Shown one piece after another: positions 1 through 9,093 of a stretch of 64,000 nt of DNA. Position 1 is the first letter of the stretch. Each line of letters begins with the position of its first letter. The notes beneath the pieces were generated by a model, which saw only the letters and a list, made by a program, of their open reading frames with translations, searched no databases and had not been told where the DNA came from. The stretch is from Haloferax sp. Atlit-12N (GTDB lineage Archaea; Halobacteriota; Halobacteria; Halobacteriales; Haloferacaceae), in NCBI RefSeq assembly GCF_003383095.1, contig NZ_PSYW01000003.1:186001-250000 (forward strand), read 5' to 3'. The translations under genes and the position numbers were made by a program.

Positions 1-1
1 G

Positions 2-79
2 GAACGGGGCGAACAAGTCGGTCACAACTACGCCGGAGACACGGTTCGGAACAGAGTTCTGAGCGGGAAGGCAGAATAG
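2..79 (+). CDS. 3' end of an unidentified gene (partial)
   Basis: The window opens in GC-rich sequence with one open frame of 25 codons ending at TAG 77-79 (last residues RNRVLSGKAE). Immediately after that stop the sequence becomes AT-rich, as at a gene end. The fragment is too short for a family assignment. It could also be chance, because only 78 bp are visible. Confidence 0.35.
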   Translation, partial: ERGEQVGHNYAGDTVRNRVLSGKAE

Positions 80-623
80 CAATTGAAAATATAGCTTTAG
101 AAAAGTATAAATTATCTAGTATTTTTGGAGATCTAGTTGCTGAACCACAATACCTGAGTAATATCTCTATTATAGGAATAATTTTTAAATACTCGCCCCC
201 ATTATGAGAATTTAAATTCCTTTTTGTGAATCTATATCGAGTGTGTCGAACCCCCTAGCTAAAACTCATCAAATATCGATATACAACTATTTTCTGATAA
301 TAATTCGTGTCTGAACGACCGACAACTGTATAGCCGGGAGCGGACTCTCGTCGCAGTAACGAGGGAAGTGCAGTCGAGAGCGGCGAGCGTGCGCCAGCGG
401 GCGGGAAACTAATCCTCCAGTCATCCACGACAGCCGGCGAAGTTCTGTGGAAGGTCGTGCAGTCTATCGATTGCGGAGACGCGACCGGTCGTGTGGTAGA
501 CGACAGACAACCACATTGTTCCAGATTGTTTACTACGTATTCCGTTTTGAACCGAGAATATTGTTTTAGGTTACTATACGGTATCTTTATGTTCCATTGC
601 ACCTCTGTGAGAATGAGTAACGT
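80..623. other. intergenic region, AT-rich then GC-rich, no gene seen
   Basis: About 80-320 is strongly AT-rich with no credible reading frame. About 320-500 is GC-rich, but the frames there lack haloarchaeal coding character. The stretch near 565-595 (ttactata, tatcttta) is the best candidate promoter for the transporter operon starting at 624. I see no convincing repeat or RNA gene. Confidence 0.5.
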
Positions 624-2369
624 ATGTCGAGAAAGGACATCACACAGACGCGGTCGCAGGTGGGGTCGAAATCGGAGTCAATCCGCGCTCGGTTCGGAGA
701 CGCGGCGAGTCGTCGAAACTTCCTCAAGGCCCTCGGGACGGCCGGCATCGCAGGTCTCGCCGGCTGTTCCGGCGGTGGTGAGAGCTACAACGGCGAAGAA
801 CAGACCACGGCCTCGGGCGGCGACGGTGAGAACACGGAGACGGAAACGTCGTCCGGCGGCGACTCGGGCAGTTCGACGCTCCGCATGAGCGCGACCCAGC
901 GCTTCGGGACCGTCGACCCCGCGAAGGGGACGGACTACACGCAGGTGCTCGCGTTGGTCAACCTCTACGACCCGCTCGTGTTCCCCGACACGGAGGGGAA
1001 CCTACAGGGACACCTCGCCGAGGACTGGACCGTCTCGGACGACAACCAGACCTACACGTTCACGCTCCGCGAGGGCGCGACATTCCACAGCGGCAACCCT
1101 GTCACGGCGGAGGACGTGCAGTTCTCGGCCGAGCGGTTCCTCGATATTAACCAAGGCTACTCGTCGCTGCTCGGGAACGTGCTCTCGAAGGAAAACGTGA
1201 CCGTCGAGGACGAACGGACCGTGTCGTTCACGCTCGACCGCGTCCACTCGCCGTTCCTCGCGACGCTCGTGTTACTGTTCGTCGTCGACAAACAGCAGGT
1301 CCTCGACAACGCCGAGGACGGCGACTTCGGCGACCGTGGCGACTACGGCCAGTCGTTCCTCAACGACAACGACGCCGGCTCCGGCCCGTACGAACTCGCC
1401 GGCTTCGAGCGGCAGGCCCAGATTTCGTTCAGCCGCTACGCGGACTACTGGGGTTCGTTCAAAGACGGCGCGTACGACAACGTCGTCGTCCAGATAATCA
1501 CCAACGACCCGACGGTTCGCTCGCTGATGAAGACGGGCGAACTCGACATGTCGAGCCAGTACCAAAGCGAGGAGACCTACGAGGCCCTCGCGGCCGAAGA
1601 CGACATCCGCGTCGAGTCGGTGCCGACGGTGACGACGTTCTACTTCAAAATCAACACCCAGAAGGCCCCGACCGACGACCCCGCCGTCCGCGAGGCGATG
1701 GCCTACGGCTTCGACTACGAGACGGCGCGAAACGAAATCGCGCCGGGGTCGCTCCCCGCGCAGGGGCCGCTCCCGACCTCGTTCGGCGTCCACAACGACG
1801 ACATCGTCCAGCCGACCTACGACCCAGAGAAGGCGCGGCAGATTCTCGCCGACGCCGGCTACGAGGAGGGCGATATCACCGTCCAGAACACCTACGTGAA
1901 GGACTACGGCCTCGAAGAGAAGATGGGCCTGCTGTTCCAGCAGAACATGGACGAAATCGGCATCAACGTCGAGTTGAACCCGCAGACGTGGGGTACGATG
2001 ACCGAACTCGCGACGAGCGTCGAGGGGACGCCCCACATCAACCAGGTGTTCTACGGGCCGGTGTATCCCTCGCCCGACACGGTGTTCTACAACCAGTACC
2101 ACTCTGAAGCCGCCTCAACGTGGATGAGCATGGAGCACCTCGAAGACGAGAACGTCGATTCCCTCATCGACGAGGCGCGCTCGACGGTCGACGCCGACGC
2201 TCGCGCCGAGCTGTACGCCGAAGTCCAAGAACGCATCGCGAACCAGTACCCCGACCTGTTCATCTTCGTCCAGTCGAAGAAGCACGCCTTCGCCGACGAC
2301 GTGAAGGGCTACACCTTCCGGCCGTCGATGAGTTTCGACTACTGGTTCCCCGACTTCTACCAAGAATGA
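624..2369 (+). CDS. ABC transporter substrate-binding lipoprotein, dipeptide/oligopeptide family (SBP family 5)
   Basis: This is the extracytoplasmic solute-binding protein of a peptide-type importer. Residues 30-48 form a twin-arginine lipoprotein signal (RRNFLKALGTAG...LAGC, lipidated Cys48), followed by a low-complexity Gly/Ser/Glu/Thr tether to about residue 85. The mature part has the DppA/OppA layout, with an early block on LAEDWTVSDDNQTYTF and ATFHSGNPVTAEDVQFS and a late DPEKARQILADAGY block. The 581-residue length is normal for the family. It is the first gene of an operon in which every later start overlaps or nearly touches the preceding stop. The family also binds non-peptides such as nickel chelates, glutathione and opines, and the linked hydantoinase/DUF917 genes suggest an unusual ligand. 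Confidence 0.93.
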   Translation: MSRKDITQTRSQVGSKSESIRARFGDAASRRNFLKALGTAGIAGLAGCSGGGESYNGEEQTTASGGDGENTETETSSGGDSGSSTLRMSATQRFGTVDPAKGTDYTQVLALVNLYDPLVFPDTEGNLQGHLAEDWTVSDDNQTYTFTLREGATFHSGNPVTAEDVQFSAERFLDINQGYSSLLGNVLSKENVTVEDERTVSFTLDRVHSPFLATLVLLFVVDKQQVLDNAEDGDFGDRGDYGQSFLNDNDAGSGPYELAGFERQAQISFSRYADYWGSFKDGAYDNVVVQIITNDPTVRSLMKTGELDMSSQYQSEETYEALAAEDDIRVESVPTVTTFYFKINTQKAPTDDPAVREAMAYGFDYETARNEIAPGSLPAQGPLPTSFGVHNDDIVQPTYDPEKARQILADAGYEEGDITVQNTYVKDYGLEEKMGLLFQQNMDEIGINVELNPQTWGTMTELATSVEGTPHINQVFYGPVYPSPDTVFYNQYHSEAASTWMSMEHLEDENVDSLIDEARSTVDADARAELYAEVQERIANQYPDLFIFVQSKKHAFADDVKGYTFRPSMSFDYWFPDFYQE

Positions 2370-3397
2370 AATACTGGCAGTATCTCGTGCGCCGGCTCGC
2401 GGGCATCCTCGTGAGTCTCATCGGCCTGTCGATAATCATCTTCACCACGTCACGAGTGCTTCCCGGGAACCCCGCTCGAATGGCCCTCGGCGCGCTCGCG
2501 TCGGAAGAACAGGTGCAGGCGCTCGCCGCCGAGATGGGCCTGAACAAGCCGATTCCGCTGCAGTACCTCGATTACATGCGAGGACTTCTCGTCGGCGACC
2601 TCGGGACGAGCCTCGAGACGAAGCGCGCGGTCAGCACCGACATCGTCTACTACCTGCCGGCGACGCTCGAACTCATCACGGTGTCGATGTTCCTCACCAT
2701 CGTCATCGGGATTCCGCTCGGCGTCATCGCCGCGCAGAACAAAGACGGGTTCGCGGACAACGCGACGCGGCTCGTCGCGTTCTTCAGCGTGAGCGTGCCC
2801 GGCTTCTTCATCGCAATCATGTTCCAGCTGATATTCGGCTACCTGCTCGAATGGCTCCCCATCACGGGGCGACTCGGCTCGGAGTTCGGCTCGGGCGTCT
2901 CGCGGTTCACGGGCTTCCTGCTCGTGGACACCCTGCTGTCGGGGAACCTCGCGGCCCACGTCGACGCGTGGGCGCACATCATCCTCCCGGCACTCGCGCT
3001 CTCGCTCGCCGGCATCGGACAGGTGATGCGCATCACTCGGTCGAGCATGATTGACGTGAAAGACCAGGACTACGTCGAGGCCGAACGCGGCTTCGGCCTC
3101 CCCTCGTGGCTCGTTACGTACAAGTACACGCTCAAGAACGCGTTCATCCCGACGCTCACGATTCTGGGGCTGCTGTACGCCTCGCTGCTTGGGAACGCGT
3201 TCCTCATCGAACTCGTCTACTCGTGGCCCGGACTGGCGTCCTACGGCGTCACCGCGGTGCTGAACAACGACTTCAACGCCGTCGTCGGCGTCACGATGAC
3301 CATCGGCGTCGCGTTCGTGAGCATCAACTTCCTCGTCGACGTGCTGCTGGGTCGCGTTGACCCCCGCATCAGACTGGCGATGGAGGAGGCGACATGA
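2366..3397 (+). CDS. ABC transporter permease, DppB family
   Basis: This is the first membrane subunit of the peptide-type importer, 343 residues. It has an N-terminal transmembrane anchor (VRRLAGILVSLIGLSIIIF), the DppB-typical block with RVLPGNP, and five further hydrophobic segments. The cytoplasmic EAA loop is visible as YVEAERGFGLPSWLVTYKYTLKNA. The ATG overlaps the stop of the binding-protein gene (ATGA), which gives translational coupling. A longer in-frame extension starts at 2120 but lies inside the binding-protein gene and was rejected. Confidence 0.93.
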   Translation: MKYWQYLVRRLAGILVSLIGLSIIIFTTSRVLPGNPARMALGALASEEQVQALAAEMGLNKPIPLQYLDYMRGLLVGDLGTSLETKRAVSTDIVYYLPATLELITVSMFLTIVIGIPLGVIAAQNKDGFADNATRLVAFFSVSVPGFFIAIMFQLIFGYLLEWLPITGRLGSEFGSGVSRFTGFLLVDTLLSGNLAAHVDAWAHIILPALALSLAGIGQVMRITRSSMIDVKDQDYVEAERGFGLPSWLVTYKYTLKNAFIPTLTILGLLYASLLGNAFLIELVYSWPGLASYGVTAVLNNDFNAVVGVTMTIGVAFVSINFLVDVLLGRVDPRIRLAMEEAT

Positions 3398-4293
3398 GCG
3401 CCGAGTCAGCGGGCGTCCTCGACCGGGTCGTCTCGGCCGAGCGCCGCGAACTCTGGCAGCGGTCGTGGAAACGCTTTACGAGCAGGCCGATGAGCGTCGT
3501 CGGTCTCGGAATCATCATCGCCATCATCTTGCTCGCCGTCTTCGCACCCGTCGTCGCGCCGTACCCCGAACACGCCGGGAAGTTCACCGACTTCTCGAAC
3601 ACGCTCCAGCCGCCGAGCCTCGACCACCCGCTGGGGACCGACCACGTCGGCCGCGACGTGCTCTCGCGCATCCTCTTCGGCTACCGACTGTCGCTCATGC
3701 TCGTGGCCGTCGTCCTCGGCTTCGGCGTCCCCGTGGGCGTGCTGCTCGGCCTCGTCGCCGGCTACTACGGCGGCTGGACTGAGACGATTATCATGCGGGC
3801 GACCGACACGGCGCTCGCCTTACCGCCGCTCGTGATGGCGTTGGCAATCACCTCGGCCTTAGAGCCGACGCTGACGAACGCGATGATAGCCATCGCGGCG
3901 CTGTGGTGGACGTGGCACGCCCGCCTCGTCCAGAGCATCGTCGCCAGCGAGCGCGGCGAGGAGTACGTGCAGGCCGCGAAACTCGCCGGCGCGAGCACGC
4001 CGCACATCCTCTTCCGGGAGATTCTCCCGAACACGCTGTCGCCGATTCTGGTCAAGGTGACCCTGGACGCTGGCTTCGTCATCCTCATCGGTGCGGGCCT
4101 GTCGTTCATCGGCGTCGGCGTCCAGCCGCCCCAGCCCGGCCTCGGGACGATGGTCAGCCAAGGAACGTCTTACCTGCCCGACTCGTGGTGGGTGAGCGTC
4201 TTCGCCGGGCTCGCCATCTTCGTCCTCGTGATGGGGTTCAACATGCTCGGCGACGGGCTTCGTGACCTCTTCGACGTGGAGGTGAACCGATGA
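3394..4293 (+). CDS. ABC transporter permease, DppC family
   Basis: This is the second membrane subunit, 299 residues. The N-terminal cytoplasmic segment is followed by a first transmembrane helix (SVVGLGIIIAIILLAVFAPV). The DppC block HPLGTDHVGRDVLSRILFG lies near residues 75-90, and the EAA loop (YVQAAKLAGASTPHILFREI) near 190-210. The start overlaps the dppB-like stop by 4 bp and is preceded by a GGAGGCGA Shine-Dalgarno sequence. It pairs with the upstream permease as a heterodimer. Confidence 0.93.
   Translation: MSAESAGVLDRVVSAERRELWQRSWKRFTSRPMSVVGLGIIIAIILLAVFAPVVAPYPEHAGKFTDFSNTLQPPSLDHPLGTDHVGRDVLSRILFGYRLSLMLVAVVLGFGVPVGVLLGLVAGYYGGWTETIIMRATDTALALPPLVMALAITSALEPTLTNAMIAIAALWWTWHARLVQSIVASERGEEYVQAAKLAGASTPHILFREILPNTLSPILVKVTLDAGFVILIGAGLSFIGVGVQPPQPGLGTMVSQGTSYLPDSWWVSVFAGLAIFVLVMGFNMLGDGLRDLFDVEVNR
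4278..4285 (+). promoter_or_regulatory. strong Shine-Dalgarno before the first ATPase gene
   Basis: GGAGGTGA ends four bases before ATG 4290. It matches the haloarchaeal 16S anti-Shine-Dalgarno sequence, supports that start, and lies inside the end of the upstream permease gene. Confidence 0.7.
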
Positions 4294-5402
4294 AACTCGA
4301 CGAGCCGGTCGCCGAGAACCCGCTTTTGACCGTCGAGGACCTCGAAGTCGGCTTCGAGTCGTTCGACGGCTTCGCGGAGGTCATCGACGGCGTCAACCTC
4401 TCTATCGGCAAGGGTGAGGTCGTGACTATCGCCGGCGAGACCGGCTGCGGTAAGTCGGTGACCATGAAGTCTATCCTCCGCCTGCTCAACCAGCCGCCCG
4501 CCCGCGTGAACGGTGAAATCACGTTCGACGGAACGGAACTGCTGTCGCTTTCGGACCGCGAGTTCGAGCGCGTCAAGGGCCAGCGGATGAGCCTCGTCTT
4601 CCAGGACCCGATGTCGAGTCTGAACCCGACGTTCACCATCGGGGAACAGCTCACCGACACCGCGCAGTTCGGCGGCGACAGCGACACGGGCGTCGTGGAG
4701 TTCTTCCGCCGCCGCTTCAGCGGCGAGCGCGACGAGGCGCGCGAGCGCGTCTTGGAGATGCTCCGCGAGGTCCAGATGCCGGACCCCGAGAACATCATGG
4801 ACTCGTATCCCACCCAGCTGTCCGGCGGGATGCGCCAGCGCGCGCTCATCGCGCAGGCCCTGCTGAACGAGCCGGACCTGCTCATCGCCGACGAAATCGG
4901 CACCGCGCTGGACGTGACGATTCACGACCAGATTCTCGACCTGCTGAAGGACCTCATCGAGAACCACGACCTGAGCGTCCTGATGATTACCCACAACCTC
5001 GGCGTCGCCCGACAGGTGAGCGACCGCGTGTACGTCATGTACGGCGGCCGCATCGTCGAGACCGCGCCGACAGAAGAGCTGTTCGAGAACCCGAAACACC
5101 CCTACACGCAGGGGCTCATCGCGTCGATTCCGCGCCTGACGGGCGACGAGATGGCGACCGGTATCGACGGCTCGATTCCCGAGTACCTCGACCCGCCGCC
5201 GGGCTGTCGGTTCGCGCCGCGGTGTCCCTACGCCACCGCCGAGTGCGAGGAGGCCCGCCCGGAGATGTACAAGCGCGGCCCGCAGACCGGCGTCGAGTGC
5301 GTCCTCTACGACGAGGCCGCCCCGGCGTCCGAGCGGCCGACCGTCGAGGAAACCCGGAGTCACATGACCCGGCGACCGGGCAAGCAGACGGGGGGTGACT
5401 GA
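4290..5402 (+). CDS. ABC transporter ATP-binding protein, DppD family
   Basis: This is one of two ATPase subunits of the importer, 370 residues. Walker A is GETGCGKSV at about residues 49-57, the signature is LSGGMRQRALIAQALL, and Walker B is DLLIADEIGTALD. The oligopeptide-type C-terminal extension has the Cys pair block CRFAPRCPYATAEC near 300-315. It overlaps the preceding gene by 4 bp. In Walker B the usual ADEPTTALD is ADEIGTALD, a small deviation that leaves the catalytic Glu intact. Confidence 0.93.
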   Translation: MKLDEPVAENPLLTVEDLEVGFESFDGFAEVIDGVNLSIGKGEVVTIAGETGCGKSVTMKSILRLLNQPPARVNGEITFDGTELLSLSDREFERVKGQRMSLVFQDPMSSLNPTFTIGEQLTDTAQFGGDSDTGVVEFFRRRFSGERDEARERVLEMLREVQMPDPENIMDSYPTQLSGGMRQRALIAQALLNEPDLLIADEIGTALDVTIHDQILDLLKDLIENHDLSVLMITHNLGVARQVSDRVYVMYGGRIVETAPTEELFENPKHPYTQGLIASIPRLTGDEMATGIDGSIPEYLDPPPGCRFAPRCPYATAECEEARPEMYKRGPQTGVECVLYDEAAPASERPTVEETRSHMTRRPGKQTGGD

Positions 5403-5403
5403 C

Positions 5404-6468
5404 GTGTCCGAACCCCTGCTCGAAGTCGACGACCTCGAGAAGTACTTCCCCGTCAAAAGCGGCATCATCAAGCGCACGTCAGACTACGTGAAAGCGGTCG
5501 ACGGCGTCTCGTTCGACATCGACCGCGGGGAGACCCTCGCGCTCATCGGCGAGTCCGGGTCCGGCAAAAGCACCGTCGCTCGGACGATTATCGGCCTGAC
5601 CGGCGCGACCGGCGGGACCGTCAGATTCGACGGCGAGGACATCACGAACGCGACCGACGAGCAACTGGCTCGCCTCCGGTCGCGCGTCCAGATGGTGTTT
5701 CAGGACCCCACGTCGAGTCTGAATCCCCGGCGGACCATCGGCAAGTCGCTCGCGGTCCCGCTGAAGGCCCGCGGCGTGCCGACGTCCGACCTCCGGGAGC
5801 GCGTGGTCGAACTGCTCGAACGCGTGGAACTGAACGACGAGTACTGGAACAAGTACCCCCACGAACTCTCCGGCGGGCAGAAACAGCGGGTGAACATCGC
5901 CCGCGCGCTCGCGGTCGAACCGGAACTGCTCTTGCTCGACGAGCCGACGAGCGCCCTCGACGTGAGCGTGCAGGCGAAGATTATCGCGCTTCTCGAGGAC
6001 TTACAGGAGGAGTTCGGACTCACCTACCTGTTCATCACCCACGACCTCTCTTTGGTCCGCAACTTCGCCGACGAGACGGCCGTGATGTACCTCGGCGAGA
6101 TTCAGGAACGCGGCCCCACGGAGGAGGTTTTCCAGCGGCCGCGACACCCCTACTCGCGGGCGCTTCTCTCCGCGATTCCGGTCACCACCGACGAGGAAGA
6201 GGCGTACAAGCCGCGACACGAACCGCTCCGGGGCGAAATCCCGAGCCCGCGGGACGTACCCTCGGGCTGTCGGTTCCACACGCGCTGTCCCTACGCGACC
6301 GACGCGTGTTCGGCCGACGAACCGCAGTTCGTCGCGGTCGACGCCGGCCCTAACGTCCGGTGTCACATCTACGACGAGGCGTACGCCAATGCGTTCGACG
6401 ACGTGCCCGACGTGGCCGTCGCGGCGGTCGCCGACGAGACAGTCGCATCGAACACCAACGAGCCATGA
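5404..6468 (+). CDS. ABC transporter ATP-binding protein, DppF family
   Basis: This is the second ATPase subunit. Motifs are Walker A GESGSGKST, signature LSGGQKQRVNIARALA, Walker B LLLLDEPTSALD, and the C-terminal CRFHTRCPYATDAC block of the oligopeptide ATPases. The GTG at 5404 (MSEPLLEVDDLEKYF, 354 residues) is preferred because GGGGTGA lies at 5392-5398. A GTG at 5395, overlapping the upstream stop, would add three residues. The gene completes the five-part transporter and runs directly into the DUF917 gene. Confidence 0.92.
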   Translation: MSEPLLEVDDLEKYFPVKSGIIKRTSDYVKAVDGVSFDIDRGETLALIGESGSGKSTVARTIIGLTGATGGTVRFDGEDITNATDEQLARLRSRVQMVFQDPTSSLNPRRTIGKSLAVPLKARGVPTSDLRERVVELLERVELNDEYWNKYPHELSGGQKQRVNIARALAVEPELLLLDEPTSALDVSVQAKIIALLEDLQEEFGLTYLFITHDLSLVRNFADETAVMYLGEIQERGPTEEVFQRPRHPYSRALLSAIPVTTDEEEAYKPRHEPLRGEIPSPRDVPSGCRFHTRCPYATDACSADEPQFVAVDAGPNVRCHIYDEAYANAFDDVPDVAVAAVADETVASNTNEP

Positions 6469-7556
6469 AGATAACCACAGACAACATCGACGACTTCGCA
6501 ACCGGCGCGACTGTCCTCGGGACGGGCGGCGGAGGCGACCCCTACATCGGGAAGCTGATGGCACAGCAGGCAATCGAAGAGCACGGTCCCGTCGATCTCA
6601 TCGACCCGCGAGACGTGCCCGACGACGCGCTCGTCATCCCGAGCGCGATGCTCGGCGCGCCGACCGTGATGGTCGAGAAAATGCCGAAGGGAACCGAGGC
6701 GCTGTCCGCCTTCGAGGCGCTCGAAACGCACCTCGGACAGGAGGCATACGCGACGATGAGCATCGAGGCGGGCGGGCTGAACAGCACCGTCCCCATCGCC
6801 GTCGCCGCCGCGCTCGGGCTTCCCCTCGTGGACGCCGACGGCATGGGCCGGGCGTTCCCCGAGGTGCAGATGGTGACGCTCACGATGGGCGGCGTCAGCG
6901 CCACCCCGATGAGCATCGCCGACGAGAAGGGCAACTCGCTTCTCGTGAACACCGTCAGCAACGAGTACGCCGAGGCGTTCGCCCGCGTGACGAGCATCGA
7001 GATGGGCGGCGCGTGCATGATCGGTACCTACGCGCTCTCCGGCGCGGAGGTCCGCGAACACGCGATTCTCGACTCGATGTCCCTCGCCCACGATATCGGC
7101 GAGGCGATTCGCACCGCGAAGCACCACTCGCGGGACCCCGTCGAGTCGGTCCTCGACCTCACGGACGGCTACGAGCTGTTCGCGGGGAAGATAACCGACG
7201 TGGAGCGCCGGACCGAAGGCGGCTTCGCAGTCGGCGAGGCGACCCTCGACGGCATCGACGACTGCGAGGGCCGGACGTTCACCCTCGATTTCCAGAACGA
7301 GAACCTCGTCGCCCGCGACTCCGAGCGCGGCGTCGTGGCGAGCACCCCCGACCTGATTACGGTCCTCGACGCCGAGACGGGCGACCCCGTCACCACCGAG
7401 CGACTCGCCTACGGCCACCGGGTGCGGGTCATCGGAATGCCGTGTTCGCCGAAGTGGCGAACCGACGAGGGACTCGGCCTCGTCGGGCCGGGGTACTTCG
7501 ACTACAGCATCGACTACGAACCAATCGAAACTCTCCAGCAACCCAAACATGACTGA
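6465..7556 (+). CDS. DUF917 family protein, copy 1
   Basis: A cytoplasmic protein of 363 residues. The DUF917 (PF06032) hallmark is the N-terminal glycine block VLGTGGGGDPYIGK at about 14-27, followed by GAPTVMVEK, the VDADGMGRAFPE block near 120-131, and a C-terminal beta-rich half with FQNENLVARD. As I recall, the Pfam family is now named after S-methyl-thiohydantoin desulfurase; other members are linked to hydantoinase/oxoprolinase genes. ATG overlaps the ATPase stop. Two paralogs lie just downstream. The exact reaction is unknown, and a role in ring opening or modification of a hydantoin-like compound is inferred from context. Confidence 0.88.
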   Translation: MKITTDNIDDFATGATVLGTGGGGDPYIGKLMAQQAIEEHGPVDLIDPRDVPDDALVIPSAMLGAPTVMVEKMPKGTEALSAFEALETHLGQEAYATMSIEAGGLNSTVPIAVAAALGLPLVDADGMGRAFPEVQMVTLTMGGVSATPMSIADEKGNSLLVNTVSNEYAEAFARVTSIEMGGACMIGTYALSGAEVREHAILDSMSLAHDIGEAIRTAKHHSRDPVESVLDLTDGYELFAGKITDVERRTEGGFAVGEATLDGIDDCEGRTFTLDFQNENLVARDSERGVVASTPDLITVLDAETGDPVTTERLAYGHRVRVIGMPCSPKWRTDEGLGLVGPGYFDYSIDYEPIETLQQPKHD

Positions 7557-9093
7557 CTACCGAATCGGAATCGACGTCGGCGGCACCAACACGGACGCCG
7601 TCGTCATGGACGGCGACGACAACCTCCTCGCGAAGACGAAGACCCCCACGACCGAAGACATCACCTCGGGCATCCTCAGCGCCCTCGACGTGGTCCTCGA
7701 CGACAGCGGCGTCTCCGAGGACGAACTCGACTACGTGATGCTCGGCACGACCCACGCGACGAACGCCATCACGGAGCGCCGCGGCCTCAACGAGGTCGGC
7801 GTCATCCGCATCGGCGCGCCCGCGACCCAGAGCATCCGGCCGCTCCTCGAATGGCCCGACGACCTCGCCGCGGCAATCGGCAACAACGTCGCCATCCTCG
7901 ACGGCGGCCACGAGTTCGACGGCCGCCTCCTCAACGACCTCGACGAGGAGCAGGTCAGAGCGCAGATTCGCGAGTTCGCCGACGTGGACGCCTTCGCCGT
8001 GACGAGCGTCTTCTCGCCCGTCCGCGACGACCACGAGACGCGGGTCGCCGAACTCATCCGCGAGGAGGTCGGCGACGACGTGCCCATCTCCGTCTCGAAC
8101 GAAATCGGGAGCGTCGGCCTGCTCGAACGCGAGAACGCGACGGCGCTCAACGCCGCGCTCACCAGCGTCGCCTCGGAGGCCGCGAACGCCTTCGTCGAGG
8201 CGATGGACGAACGCGGTATCGACGCGAACCTCTACTTCGGCCAGAACGACGGGACGCTGATGAGCGTCGACTACGCCATCCGCTACCCCATCTTCACCGT
8301 CGCCAGCGGCCCCTCGAACTCGGTTCGCGGCGCGGCGTACCTCTCTGCGGTCGAAAACGGCATCATCGTCGACGTCGGCGGCACGACGACCGACGTGGGC
8401 GCGGTCACCGAGGGCTTCCCCCGCGAGAGCAGCGTCGCCGTCGAAATCGGCGAGGTGAAGACCAACTTCCGCATGCCCGACATCATCGCCATCGGCATCG
8501 GCGGCGGCTCCATCGTCTCGACCGACGACGGCGTCACCGTCGGTCCCCAGAGCGTCGGCTACAAACTGACCGAGGAGGCGAAGTGTTTCGGCGGGGAGAC
8601 GCTGACCGCGACCGACCTCGAAGTCGCCGCGGGCACCATCGACATCGGCTCCGAGACGCCGGACGTGGACGCGGAAATCGTCGAGGCCGCCCGCGAGTAC
8701 GTCAGAGAGCGCGTCGAGCGCGAGGTCGACCGCATGAAGACCAGCGCCGAACCCGTCCCCGTGGTCATCGTCGGCGGCGGGAGCATCCTCGTCCCCGACG
8801 ACATCGCGGGCGCGAGCGAGGTCCACAAGCCCGACCACTACGAGGTCGCGAACGCCGTGGGCGTCGCCATCGCGCAGGTCTCCGGCGAGGTCGACCGCAT
8901 CTACAGCCTCGACGAGATGGACCGCGAGGAGGCCATCCAGCACGCGAAAGACGAAGCCACGGACAACGCGCTCGCCGCCGGGGCGGACGCCGACAGCGTG
9001 GACATCGTCGACGTCGAGGAGGTCCCGCTTTCGTACCTGCCCGGCAACGCGGTGCGAATCAAGGTGAAGGCCGCCGGGGCGCTCGACCACTAA
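7549..9093 (+). CDS. hydantoinase/oxoprolinase family protein, HyuA-like
   Basis: A 514-residue member of the HyuA/ATP-dependent oxoprolinase family (ASKHA fold). The N-terminal phosphate loop is GIDVGGTNTDAVVMDGDD (about 6-23), the second half has the matching IVDVGGTTTDVGAVTEG (about 270-286), and a glycine loop IGIGGGSIVS follows. The family activates a cyclic amide carbonyl with ATP. No HyuB-type partner is visible, so this is the short HyuA class that co-occurs with DUF917. It overlaps DUF917 copy 1 by 8 bp, and the next DUF917 gene starts on its last base. The substrate is not determinable from sequence. Confidence 0.9.
   Translation: MTDYRIGIDVGGTNTDAVVMDGDDNLLAKTKTPTTEDITSGILSALDVVLDDSGVSEDELDYVMLGTTHATNAITERRGLNEVGVIRIGAPATQSIRPLLEWPDDLAAAIGNNVAILDGGHEFDGRLLNDLDEEQVRAQIREFADVDAFAVTSVFSPVRDDHETRVAELIREEVGDDVPISVSNEIGSVGLLERENATALNAALTSVASEAANAFVEAMDERGIDANLYFGQNDGTLMSVDYAIRYPIFTVASGPSNSVRGAAYLSAVENGIIVDVGGTTTDVGAVTEGFPRESSVAVEIGEVKTNFRMPDIIAIGIGGGSIVSTDDGVTVGPQSVGYKLTEEAKCFGGETLTATDLEVAAGTIDIGSETPDVDAEIVEAAREYVRERVEREVDRMKTSAEPVPVVIVGGGSILVPDDIAGASEVHKPDHYEVANAVGVAIAQVSGEVDRIYSLDEMDREEAIQHAKDEATDNALAAGADADSVDIVDVEEVPLSYLPGNAVRIKVKAAGALDH

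Noticed and set aside
457-888. 143-residue frame overlapping the start of the first transporter gene
   Set aside because: It reads out of phase with the binding-protein signal peptide and becomes an Arg/Ala-rich shadow.
4731-4748. GC-rich alternation (gacgaggcgcgcgagcgc) that might be a CRISPR-like or structured element
   Set aside because: It is ordinary Arg/Glu/Ala codons of the ATPase gene; no repeat-spacer pattern is present anywhere in the window.
7429-9090. Long open frame on the minus strand opposite the hydantoinase gene
   Set aside because: Antisense frame caused by GC-rich third positions; low-complexity Val/Asp/Gly/Arg composition and no motif.
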